A DNA stretch of 64,000 nucleotides, taken from NCBI GenBank assembly GCA_034766995.1, contig CM068315.1, positions 37,007,818 to 37,071,817 on the forward strand. Reading direction: 5' to 3'. Each line of letters begins with the position of its first letter. Positions within the stretch are counted from its first letter, which is position 1. Made by a program: the position numbers and the translations under genes. Below are positions 25,241 through 36,477 of this stretch, piece by piece. Source of the DNA: Acanthacorydalis orientalis. Taxonomy: Eukaryota; Arthropoda; Insecta; Megaloptera; Corydalidae. The notes under the pieces are model-generated. The model saw nothing but the letters and a program-made list of their open reading frames with translations. It did no database searches and was not told the DNA's origin.

Positions 25241-25799
25241 TTAAGTAGGTAGGAAAATAATTGGTGTTTTTGTTTCGGTATTCTAACCCTATTTTTTTTC
25301 AATGAAAGATCGTTTCATCGTGTTCATGTTAATATCATTTTAAAGTATATTTTTCCATTTGTATTTTGGTAACATCAACTTTGGTTTTATTTTTAATTTT
25401 GCTTCAAATTAGGCTACTGAATTAAAGTTCGAAAAGAAGCAAATAAAAGCAACTTTTTGTATGAATTTAAACGGATGATAAGGCAACAAAAACTGCTCGT
25501 AACAAAATGATTCTTTTAGTGTGGGTGCTATTAAGAAACGTACGGTGCAATGTTGGTTCCAAACATTTCGTGTTGGGGACTAGAGGCTTGAAAATGAAGA
25601 AGGTCGCAAGTGTTCTTCTTTAGTTAATAACGATCAACTGAAGACGTTAGTTGAATCAGAATTACGCACAACAATTCGAAAGCTTGCACAAAAGTAGACG
25701 TTACTCATTCAACAGTTCTGGACTACTTAAAACAGCAAGGAAAATCAATTGTATATGAATTTGAAGGTCATAAACCGCAATTATTTTTTACCAGCCCAA
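25241..25799 (+). mobile_element. mariner family A, deletion derivative 1
   Basis: The left end reads TTAAGTAGGTAGGAAAATAATTG and the right end CCGCAATTATTTTTTACCAGCCCAA, a degraded version of the CCAACCTAA mariner terminus. The transposase DNA-binding region is recognisable inside, then sequence jumps from the second helix-turn-helix to the 3' end (GTATATGAATTTGAAGGTCATAA then the right repeat). The catalytic domain is therefore missing. At 559 bp it is less than half a full mariner (about 1.3 kb). The same jump occurs in the copy at 46134-46666, so this is a shared deletion lineage. Mariner elements insert at TA. Confidence 0.85.
25430..25735 (+). pseudogene. mariner transposase N-terminal remnant (family A)
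   Basis: With frameshifts, the plus strand reads NFLYEFKR (first helix-turn-helix), then AIKKRTVQCWFQTFRVGD and SSLVNNDQLKTLVESELRTT, then about IRKLAQK-TLLIQQFW. This follows the paired helix-turn-helix layout of irritans-type mariner transposases, which bind the terminal repeats. No residue of the DD34D catalytic triad remains. At least two frameshifts and two stops interrupt it. Confidence 0.82.
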
Positions 25800-26592
25800 C
25801 ACGTAAAAGTATATTTTTATTAACAGCTATATACACTTATATCAAAATGAATATATATATATAAACAATTAAATTATTTTTATCAAATATTCTTCTTTTG
25901 ACTAAAAATAAATACATTTGATAATAAATAATATACAATTTGCGAACGGTGCACTATATTTATCAATTAAAGCATGAAATATACACGAAAATAACCACGA
26001 AACTCATTTAAATTGCTAAATCGAAATTTAAATATTCACAGAGATAAAATATCGCCTTTATTAAATTATCGTTCAATTAAATTCAAATGAGGCGATTTTC
26101 AGTTGACCAATCATTTGCTGGTGCGCGGTGGTGATATCGATTGAAGCCAACACCGTGATCGAATGACTGCATTTGCATATAGCAGTGTGCCTGTAAATTT
26201 ATACGAATCCATTTCAATTTCGTTAAGTTATTATGGAAATGCGAAAGAGTCAATTTTAAAGTCGTCGCTGTACTAATATTTCAAGTTATTTTTTCTAATC
26301 GACTTTTATAATAGTTTTTTTTACGTGCGCTTTAAACTTCGTGACAAAATTCAATTTATGTCAAACTATACGTGCATCAAAGTTCTTTGAATTAAAAACT
26401 GCAATGGATTTTATTCATATGTAAATCAGTGAAAAATTAATTTAGAAGTATCGTATATGTAAAAATGTTTGACTTCAAATAATTATTATTATTTACTACA
26501 ACATTTATCTATTTTAAATAATTAGAAAATCACTAAACACTGCTGTTAATACGAAAAAATATAAATAATTATTATTATGCACGTAAATACTA
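25800..26592. other. AT-rich stretch with a small GC island
   Basis: A/T-rich DNA with an island at about 26085-26215 containing GCGCGGTGGTG and an octamer word ATTTGCAT near 26170, a POU-factor site type. No gene is seen. Confidence 0.45.
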
Positions 26593-27676
26593 TTATGTTG
26601 GTACAAAAATAATTGCGGTTTTTACGTACCGAGTATAAAAAGGCATATATCAGTTAAAAATTATATTTATTAATCAAAATAAAGACCACTGACCCGCACG
26701 GATTTCACCCAATATGAAACAAATTTGTTTATTCCTACAAGATAGAATTCTGGAGTCCTGGAATTAACAAATTCATCGAAAGCGCTTTGAGCTGATGCTT
26801 GATCTTTGAAAACCTTCTCTCGTAGGAAATTACTCAAATGTTTAAAAAAATAATAATCTGTCGGAGACAGGTCCGGAGAATTAGGTAGATGAGATAGTGT
26901 CTCATAACCCAATTGATTTAATTTTTTTAAAGTCATTTTTAAGACGTATGGTCAGGCGTTATCATGAATAAGAATTAGTCCTCTTCGATTGAGTAATGCT
27001 GGCCGTAAACGATGCAATTTCTCATGTATTTTTCAATTTCTTGACAATATTTTTCTACTGTTATTGTTTCACCAGGATTCAAGAAGTCGTATTGAATGAT
27101 GCCTCTTCTCGACCACCAAACAGTTACCATAATCTTTTTTTCATGACGCTTCAGCTTAGGAACCTGTTTAGTTGCTTCTATTCGGTCTAGTCACTGTGAT
27201 GCACGTTTCCGATTATTGTAAAGAATCCAATTTTTATCTCATGTAACAATTAGATCAAAAAAGGGATCATTTTTGTTAAGCAAAAGAAGCGCAGGGCAGA
27301 CTTCGTATCGCCGAATTACTTGATGTTCGTTTAGTTCATATGCCACCCATTTATCCAACTTTTTTTCCAATTAAGCTCAAATGTCAATCAACTGTTCAAT
27401 GATCAAGATTGAGTTCTTCTGCTACTTCCCTTGTATACAGCTGAAGGACTTCCATGATGCTTTTCATCATCAAAGCTTTTTTTCATGACAAATTTAAGAA
27501 GTTATATCCAACAATACTAAAGAATGAAAACAAGAGACATAAGCTGAAATCAGTAGTGATAATTTCATTGTTTACAATAATGTATCACAGAACTATAACA
27601 CAAGATAATGGTAATTGTCAAAATTGGTTCCAAACTTAAAATGATAAAAACCGTAATTCTTTTTCCATCAACCTAA
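26593..27676 (-). mobile_element. mariner family B, deleted copy
   Basis: The element is flanked by TA on both sides (26591-26592, 27677-27678). Its ends are TTATGTTGGTACAAAAATAATTGCGG on the left and, inward from the right, TTAGGTTGATGGAAAAAG. At 1,084 bp it is shorter than a full mariner. Compared with the copies at 31 kb and 59 kb, it lacks two pieces of the N-terminal DNA-binding region: one junction lies near 27470-27485 and a second near 27420-27440. The same two junctions occur in the head of the 31-kb copy. Evidence for the family is the readable transposase. Confidence 0.9.
26670..27410 (-). pseudogene. mariner transposase pseudogene (family B)
   Basis: On the minus strand the order is: KLDKWVAYELNEHQVIRRYE, LLLLNKNDPFFD, T-stop-DKNW containing the first catalytic Asp, MVTVWWSRRGIIQYDFLNPG, EKYCQEIEK, LILIHDNA with the second Asp, then MTLKKLNQLGYETL and SPDLSPTDYYFF with the third Asp, and KVFKDQASAQSAFDEFVNSR to the C-terminus. 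All three positions of the DD34D triad are thus visible. It is inactive because of an in-frame stop before the first Asp block, a stop after HDNA, a frameshift after EIEK and the missing N-terminal domain. The longest open piece is the C-terminal 88 codons (26670-26936). Confidence 0.88.
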
Positions 27677-27858
27677 TATATATAATTTAAAAAATCAAAA
27701 ATTCTAAGAAATAATTATCATACAAAATATATTCGATTCAAATCTAAATTCCATATTTCATACTCAACAAAACTTTAGATAACATCTTTTATGTTATTGA
27801 ATATTTTTGAATTATTTGATCACACGAAAAATTATATCTGAAAATAAAATTATCATAA

Positions 27859-27981
27859 AAAAGAAATTCTTAATTTTATTATCTTCATTTAAAAAAAATA
27901 TGATTTGATAAAATAACAGGTATATTTTTTGAATAATAGTTTATATCCAGCTCAAATTAACAACGAATATAAAATGTCTAA
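27859..27981 (+). repeat. Dispersed direct repeat, copy 1
   Basis: This 123-bp sequence, from AAAAGAAATTCTTAATTTTA to AAAATGTCTAA, recurs 1.9 kb downstream with only a few substitutions and small length changes in A or T runs. The core AACAGGTATATTTTTTGAAT is identical. No terminal inverted repeat is seen. Confidence 0.92.
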
Positions 27982-28365
27982 ACGATCTACATAATTAGAT
28001 TACATAAAAATTACGTCCGTTCACAATACACGAAACATTTGCATTTCTCGTTAAGGTCTCAGTTTTGCATTTAAATATTTTACACACTTCTATATCAGTC
28101 TGCAGACAATAACTTCCAATTATCAAGACTGCGTTCGCTATGAAATTTCCCTTGTGTACAATAATCGGAACATTGGGATCAGGGGTTCAAATTAGTTACT
28201 GGTTATAACCCTTATCTATAAAATCAATAGCCATTTATATTGTGTTAATACATATAACCCATATTCTTTCAATTGCAATCATATTTCAAAACACATTCTA
28301 ATGGAATGATAGTGGTACCAAATAAATATTACTTCTATTACTTGTGTCTTTTTCAATTTATGTAA

Positions 28366-28367
<2 letters not shown>

Positions 28368-28459
<92 letters not shown>

Positions 28460-28490
28460 GTATTTATATATGTATATATATATATATATT
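28368..28490. repeat. Compound (TA)n/TGTA microsatellite
   Basis: About 123 bp of TA runs separated by four TGTA steps and one TATTTATATA step. Confidence 0.96.
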
Positions 28491-29741
28491 AAAACAATAA
28501 CTTAAAGCGTAAATTTGTAAGAAAATTTAAATTGTACACCAATGAAAATTTCTTAAATAAATGATTCATCATAGAAATAGAATGTTCTTGAAAATAAATT
28601 ATAAATTCAAATACGAAAATAAAATATAAATACCATATTTTTAAATAATTGACAATGTTTTATATTTCAAGAAATCATTTTCAAATTTAAAATATTTTCC
28701 AAAGAAATTTTGTTCATCTCAAATTTAAAAAAAAAAAAATATAAACTAAATCAATTTATTCATCTATATAAACTACAATGCTAATTTAATAATGAATAAA
28801 ATACATGCAATATTAAGTCAAGTATTTGTTATCAGTAATTCAAATATTATCTGGAAATATTTTTAATGACGTCATTTGTAAACTATATTCAAAAATAATT
28901 TATAACAAAGAACACATTAAAATTTATATCCTTAAATCCAAATCACATTACAATGCAGGTAATTCTTAAGTCTAATCTTTTTTACTCTATATTTAATCTT
29001 AAATAATAATATGGTATATAAATGAAATAAATGGTAATATTTTTTGACATATCATAGAAGTGATTAAGACCAGCTGGCATTTTTTCGGTTAACACATCAA
29101 TGAATGAACACTTCCATAAAATATATTTCAACAACAGACACTTTAAACATCTGCTGTATTTTAGTCTTCGAAAGAGATATATATCAGAAATTTAAAATTT
29201 TACAAAACATAGCCAATGATTTTCTAAATGACTTGATTATTTACAAAATATTACAAATATATTAATAAATGACATGCTTACATAAACAAAATAGTTAGTA
29301 ATTGACAAAGTAATCAAAAATTTACAAATACATTTACTATTCTAAACAAATTCATATAAAATATCGTACAATTTTAAGTAATGCTTAACAAAATTGAAAA
29401 ATATATAAATTGGCAAGTAAAATATTTGTAAAAATAACGTATAAATGTGTATTTCATAAATTATTGAAAACACGAGTTTTTCTAACTTCTTTCATATAAA
29501 CACATTTTTCTATTTTAAAAAGATATTCTGTACATAAGGACATGTATATTATAGCTGAATGTGTGTATTAATATACAATAACTAGAACCACCCTGTATGT
29601 TTATTTCTCTCTATTCGCGTACAAAATTATATCCTAGTTTTTTTACATTTTAGAATACTGGCAAGAACAGTCTTTCTAAATACAAAAAGGCTAGTATAAA
29701 TATGCTAAATGATAAATATTTAATGAAATAAATTTCAAGTG

Positions 29742-29772
<31 letters not shown>

Positions 29773-29796
29773 GGATATGTATATATATATATATAT

Positions 29797-29921
29797 AAAA
29801 GAAATTCTTATTTTTATCTTCATTTTTAAAAAAAAAATATGATTTTGATAAAATAACAGGTATATTTTTTGAATAATAGTTTGTATCCAGTTCAAATTAA
29901 CAACGAATAAAAAATGTCTAA
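29797..29921 (+). repeat. Dispersed direct repeat, copy 2
   Basis: Second copy of the 123-bp repeat at 27859-27981. It is bordered by (TA)n on the left and (TA)n/(CA)n on the right, with almost nothing between the repeat and the microsatellites. Confidence 0.92.
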
Positions 29922-29952
29922 CATGTGTATATATATATATATACACACACAC

Positions 29953-29984
<32 letters not shown>

Positions 29985-30917
29985 CAAAGTTGGCATTACT
30001 AAATTATGCATTGAATATATTTTAAAATATCTGAAATTTGTTATTACAATCGTCGTTATTCAACTAGATGCTATATTTCAGGTCATTTGATTTATTTCCA
30101 AAAGACGAACGCATAATAAAAGAATACCATGTGATAATGTAAATTTTGTTACCGCTTTTAACCCATCAATATCACAATAATACTGTATTTTCTGTATAGA
30201 ATTTAAATAACAAAAGTGTTTACAATGAACTCAACAAATATTCAAATACATTTTTTAAAAATATACGATTGATGATATATGAACATCATACAGGCAATAA
30301 ATTTAAATAACAGCTCCCAATATCGATGTTCGACGTTCAAACATTAAATTTTATTTAGAGATAATTAAAGTACATCAAAGAGCGAAACAAAAAGATTTCG
30401 TTATTGATATTTCTTGGAACGTATGCTTTATATGAGGCTTCAATTAATCACTTTCTCTTAATAATTATTTTTCCAATTCAATGAAACATTTTTCAATTTA
30501 TAAGTCGATTGATGTTTCATATTTCAAAAAGAAAAACTTTTTCTAAAAATTTAGATATTTTGTGTGCCTGATATTCTTATACGGTTATATTTGTGTATTA
30601 AATGATTTTTTTACAGTAATGATACTGATATTTTTAAACGTCTAGACTACTTTGATATATCTTCAAAGAAAGTGCTTTGTTCTCCCGGAACAAAAGATTG
30701 AAACACTCAATCTCTATTATTTCGTGGCTAGACTATACAATACAGCAGAAATGTAAGCTTATTAATACACTTGCTCTAATGTTTCCAAGCAATGTCAATT
30801 CAATTTTTGATTATTCATAATTTAATCAATCGTTCGTAGATATTTTAAGTGCTGTTAATATTAATGGATTCTATTCATGGTAATTGCCAATGAAGTATCC
30901 TAAATTTCTTTAATCTG

Positions 30918-30919
<2 letters not shown>

Positions 30920-30984
<65 letters not shown>

Positions 30985-31006
30985 GTATATATATATATAT
31001 ATATAT
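30920..31006. repeat. (TA)n microsatellite
   Basis: TA tract of about 87 bp with one TATTTATATGTA interruption. Confidence 0.96.
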
Positions 31007-31157
31007 TCATAAACTGTTTTTGCGTTCAAAATTTAAAAAAAAATATTAGTTAACTAATGAGGAACAAATAATAATTATGCAACTTTTTTACAATAAGTAA
31101 GAAAATATAATTAAGTAGCAATAATAAACAAAAGTAAATAGATTATGACATTTAGTA

Positions 31158-32663
31158 TTAGGTTGGTACAAAAATAATTGCGATTTTTACGTAGCGAGTA
31201 TTAAGATGCATATATCAGTTAAAAATTATATTTATTAATCATTGTAAAGACCAGTGACCTGCACACATTTCTCCTAACAGGAAACAAGTTTGTTTATTCC
31301 TACAAGATAGAATTATGAAGTCTTGGAATTAACGAATTCATCGAAAGCGCTTTGAGCTGGTGCTTGATCTTTGAAAAAAATCTTTTATAGGAAATTACTC
31401 AAATGTTTAAAAAAAATGATAATCTGTCGGAGACAGGTTCGGGGAATTAAATGGGTGAGGTTAGTTTTCACAACCCAGTTAATTTAATTTTTTTTAAGAG
31501 TCATTTGTGAGACGTGTCGTCGGGCGTTGTCATGAAGAAGAATTGCTTCTCTTTGATTGACTAATGCTGGCCATAAACGATGCAAATTCTCATGCATTTT
31601 TTCAATTTCCTGACAATATTTTTCTGCTGTTATGGTTTGACCAGAATTTAAGAAGTTATAGTGAATGATACACCTTGCCGACCACCAAATAGTGACCATA
31701 ATCTTTTTTTCATTAAGCTTCGATTTAGGAAACTGTTTAGGTGCTTCTCCTCAGTCTAACTACTGTGATGAACTTTTCCGATTGTTGTAAAGAATCAAAT
31801 TTTTATCACATGTAACAATGTGATCAATAAAGGAATCATTTTTATTACACAAAAGAAGTGCAGAGCAGACTTCGTATTACCGAATTGCTTGATGTTCATT
31901 TAGTTCCTACGACACCGATTTATTAATCTTTTTGTTTTTCCAATTAGTCTCAAATGTCGAACAATTGTGTTTAATTATCAACATTGAATTCTTCGTCCAC
32001 ATCTTGAGTTGTTTTACGTGGGTCCGCTTCAATAACGGTCCTTAAATCATTATTGCCTATAGCTGAAGGACGTCCACAACCCACTTCATCAAGGCTTTCA
32101 TTTTCATTATGAAATTTTTGCAACCAGTGTTGAGCTATATGTTCACTAATTGACTCTTCGCCGAAAACAAATTTGTTATTTCAAGCAGTTTCTATTGATT
32201 TACGTCCCAATTTAAACTCATACAACAAAATCGCGTGAATTTTCTTTTTCCATAATTTTTGTTACGCAAAAGAAGTGCAGAGCAGTCTTCGTATCACCAA
32301 ATTGCTTGATATTCGTTTAGTTCATACGGCACCCATTTATTCAACTTTTTTGTTTTTCCAATTAGGCTCAAATATCAAACAACTGTTGAATGATCAACAT
32401 TGAGTTCTTCTACCATTTTCATTGTCTGCAGCTAACGAACTTCCACAACGCTCTTCATCATCAAAGCTTTTTTTCATGACAAATTTAAGATGTTATATCA
32501 AACAATACTGAATGAAAACAAGAGACGTAAGCTGAAATCAGTGGTGCTAATTTCTTTATTTACAATGTTGTATCACATGACTATAAGAAAAAATAATGGT
32601 AACTAGAAAAATCGACGCCGAATTTAAAATGATAAAAACCGCATTTTTTTTGCACCAACCTTA
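31158..32663 (-). mobile_element. mariner family B, chimeric copy with internal duplication
   Basis: The ends are TTAGGTTGGTACAAAAATAATTGCG on the left (after TA at 31156-31157) and, inward from the right, TAAGGTTGGTGCAAAAAAAATGCGG. The length of 1,506 bp exceeds a normal mariner. Read on the minus strand, the head (32663 to about 32258) carries the same two N-terminal deletions as the 26.6-kb copy and runs to the LLLRNKN block. Near 32255 the sequence restarts inside the N-terminal domain (RKFTRFCCMSLNWDVNQ-like) and continues as a full-length type to the other end. The block from DHSTV to NKN is therefore present twice. Recombination or template switching between a deleted and a full-length copy explains this. 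Confidence 0.87.
31260..32470 (-). pseudogene. mariner transposase pseudogene with a duplicated middle
   Basis: The minus strand shows an N-terminal region with QNISEHIAQHWLQKFHNEN-like sequence and CGRPSAIGNNDLRTVIEADP (second helix-turn-helix), then LLLCNKNDSFIDHIVTCDKN containing the first catalytic Asp. An open piece at 31484-31699 starts MVTIWWSARCII, includes AEKYCQEIEKMHENLHRL and carries LLHDNARRHVSQMTLKK with the second Asp. The third-Asp block and C-terminus follow with frameshifts (about 31300-31470). A partial copy of the DHSTV-to-NKN block lies upstream at about 32258-32390. Multiple stops mean no enzyme can be made. Confidence 0.85.
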
Positions 32664-35600
32664 TAGATACATGGAATTGAACGTATTTTTAGCATCATTA
32701 TTATTTTGTATATTTCATATTCTACGGGTAATAAAAACGCATTTATGTAAAACTTTATATTTTATTAATATTAAAATTGTTACTACTTTGATTTATGTAC
32801 GTATTACTTTTATAATTAATATCTGTAACAATATTTACGATCAAATTTAGAATTGCATCAAAATCATTTCGTAAAAACACGCTACTAATAAATTATCCGG
32901 TCGTACACTAGCCATTGTATATATTTGATATATGATCCTTGTAACTATGCATTTTTATTTTATTTATCTTTTAGTTCAAATACATTTTTCAATCGTGTCT
33001 GTTCAGTTCAGATACATAAAGAATATTTTTTATAAGTTTTACATCACAACAAACGATTGTAAATGGAATAACTTATATTGCATAAATATTGTTTAATATA
33101 TAAACTTTCATAAATAATATCTAATACGTAAAAAGAAAATATTATCCTTCTATAAATTTCGTTTTAAATTACAACTAAAAAAAATAAATCTGAATGAACA
33201 ATTCAATGAAAAATATTTTTTACACGTTACAAATTTCCCATGAAAATATTCTAGATAAAATTTTAACAATGAAAACAATATTAAAAAAAGTATAGAACTT
33301 CAGTTTATATCAATTCATAAGTTATTTCGTTTCATTTTTTTAAGTAGTTAATAATCATTAATAAATTAAGACAAGTTGTTTTAATTAACTGATTAGCTGC
33401 AATTGAATATTTAACATTTTAAAAAAATAGTACTAAGCAAAGCTAACAAAGAATCATGAAGACAACATACCACTGTAAGGTGAACGCAAACACATACACA
33501 CACAGAACATATATATATATATATATACATAAATAAAATTCTGAGATATTTCAAGAAACTATTAATATTTTTCAATTTCACAATGTCATTTAAATTTACA
33601 ATGATATAATATCGGTTTATAAAAAAATATATCCTACATATATGTGTGTATATATATACAAAATCTAAAAAGTATATTAATATTTTACGAGGTTTCCGTG
33701 TATACTGTTAAGACTATATAAAATTCCTAGTTATTCCAAGAACTGAAACTATAGTTATATAATTTAAATACCCATAAAAAGTTATGTACTTATAAATTAG
33801 TTCATTTAAATAAAATATTATAATATAAATTCTAAGAAAGCATTAATAACCTTTATACATGACCAATAATCAATGAAACATCATAATCATATTTTTAGTG
33901 ACATCATTTTGAAATATATAATTAATTATTGTGTTTAATTTTTTGGTTTCCTTAAATATTAAATATTATATTAAAAATATTATATACATATATGTGTGTG
34001 TGTTAATTTTTCATTTTAATACGCTTGTGATTATTGTAATAGTAATTAAAGGTATCAAACTAAATTTAAAATTATTGGGCAATTTATTAAAAGAAAATTT
34101 TTAGTTTTATGCAACAACTTGTCTAATATTCAGTGACAGTGCCAAAGTATAACTGTTTATATGGATTATAGACAAAATTAACTTCAAAATATTCAGAATT
34201 TAGTCTTAGAAATTTTGGAAGTCTAGAATAAGTTTTTCCATTTATTTATATATATATATATATATATTATTTGACAAGAATTTCAAAATTAAATTTCTTT
34301 ATTTGTTTAATGATTCTACAAAAATACTTGTATAGTTTTTTATTCTAAATAGTTTCGATTATAAATATTCTTTCAATATGTTTTTCTTTACAGTTCTATT
34401 CAGAAAATCAAAAGTTAATAATTTAAATTTTATATTGAAAATATACACTGAAAATAAATTATATTGAATATTTATAAAGATCGAAGTAGCTAATGTGTAA
34501 GAGCAGTATATAAAAAATATAAGTAATATGTAAATTAATTATATACATCAAAATATACTTTTTTATAAAATTGAAAAAAAAAATATTAAATAGTAATATC
34601 AAACTTCACAAGTTACTCATTTTTTATATAATACATGAATAATAAAATAAACAATTATATCATTGACAAAGAAACCTTTTGAAAAATATTTGAAAATAAC
34701 TTTCATAAATAAATATATTATTCTCAATAGAAATTTAATTTATAAACAAGTACAATATCGACAGTTAAAATTAATCGTTTATTTTCAATTTCCAATGATA
34801 GATATATCATTTACAACATGCATCTTAAAAATCGCGATCTATGTAATACAAACACATCTTTTATTACCACCCTTGTACACAAACACTCTATTGAAATTCC
34901 ATTATTCCACACACCCTCTTCTGAAATCTAGCCCCATGAATAAAATCTTTAATACTTTTCTCATCGCCAAGAATTTCTTTAATGTATTTTAAATGCAAAA
35001 ATCTATGACACTCTTTGAGGGTTGTACAGTACATTATGTATTCTATGTAGAGATCTGAAGATCTTTGATACATTCTTTAAAGTTTTAATTTGTAGTCAAT
35101 ATATATTTTTTTCACGTTTTGTATTGTCGGTCAGGAAAAAACTCCAGGCGTTGTTAGTTCTCTATTAAAAGTTGTTTTAACAGTAAGAATACAGATTCGA
35201 TAATTTCATTAATATGTTAACATATTTTTCCCTAATATTTCACTACTGTAAACAACCATGTGATAAGATATATATTAAACATTCAATTTTTAATGACTAT
35301 TTTCAAATTGTCTAAATTCAGTTTTATAATAAATATTCGTTGTAATTAAATTACAATCTTAAAATAATTTTCTTTGTAAAACTTTTTCTACTGAGACTTG
35401 TAAATTCTTATATCGAAAAAATATTGTACAATATTTTATGATCTAAATTGAAAGAGAAACAAATTATTATATGATGATAAATTTATTATAAGAAAACATT
35501 ATTTTAAATAATATTAGTTCAACTAATGAATGAATTACTTTAAAAATACTACTTTTAAAAAAAATCTGAAAGAAAATTTTTACTATTGATTATTTTCTCG

Positions 35601-36477
35601 ATAATTAATAATTGTAATCCATTAATTACAAAAGTTGACGGATAAAAATATCTGAAAGTTTTCTTTTTTGTAAATATAATTGAACTTCATTCGTTCATAA
35701 CTTTTATTATCCATTTATGCCTCGTTTACGTATTACGTACATTCGAATCATCGTTTGTAAACATATAGTCGCAAGTTCGAAACAATAAAACAAACGTCGT
35801 AAATTTTCCAAAGAAATGTAAACGTTTATCCACCATTTAGGTAAGTATACACCAATTTTAATGACCGAAACTTTTCGTCCAGGCAAACTTTAATGAATGT
35901 TCTTTTCAGTGCTCACAATCCTTTTATCACCTTTCACGCAGCACAGGAAACGCGCTGTCGTTGTACACGTTCACTCACTGGCTAATAAATCTTGTACGAC
36001 TTTTGTATTTTCGTTGAAAATAAAATTGCGCTAAACACGTATATAGTTTTAATACATAATACATTATTGTCTTTTCGAATTTTCTACGAAAACAATATGT
36101 CTTTTGTACAGGTCTTGAAAAGTCAAATAGTTTTCCTGTTACATTTCGCGAAAATAACAACAAAGGAATCAAAGAAATTGAAGTTTTGCTCGTAGACGTT
36201 TAAAGATACGGTAATATATCAGCAGTACTAAACCATTACTTTTTAATATGGAAAAATAACAATATAAATTATTTATAAATGGTTAATTTTTTTAAAAAAA
36301 TATTTATTATATAATTGCACTACTCCTACAAACTTGTGCATTAGTATTTTCATTACAGCATAGTACATGAATAACATTTTCTTATAACTTTTATTTCAAT
36401 AGCTATATCTCTATATATGACTGTACTTTATATGAATTTTGCCTAAAAATATATTGACTATAATTATTTCTAATTAA
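32664..36477. other. AT-rich stretch with a few short open frames
   Basis: Short TA runs lie at 33511-33527 and 34248-34267. A more mixed segment at 34830-35160 carries a 61-codon minus-strand frame (34888-35073, containing LKYIKEILGDEKSIKDFI), which might be the tail of a retrotransposon polyprotein, but I cannot place it firmly. Another mixed patch at 35690-36210 has no clear content. The 109-codon frame 34663-34992 is A/T-driven and has no motif. Confidence 0.45.

Larger units (their letters stand above)
27677..31157. other. AT-rich gene-free stretch with TA tracts and a duplicated segment
   Basis: Contains the two copies of a 123-bp direct repeat (27859-27981 and 29797-29921), a compound TA/TGTA tract at 28368-28490, TA/CA tracts at 29745-29796 and 29929-29984 and a TA tract at 30920-31006. 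The 100-codon minus-strand frame 29650-29952 is largely microsatellite translation. No gene is supported. Confidence 0.58.

Noticed and set aside
28160..28270. ATCAGGGGTTCAAATT as a hAT-like left end
   Set aside because: No matching right end and no 8-bp duplication could be found.
34663..34992. 109-codon plus-strand frame
   Set aside because: Composition is dominated by Ile, Phe, Asn, Lys and Tyr as expected from A/T-rich DNA; no domain was recognised.
35765..35800. GTTCGAAAC word as a tRNA T-loop
   Set aside because: No acceptor stem, anticodon arm or D-arm can be built around it.
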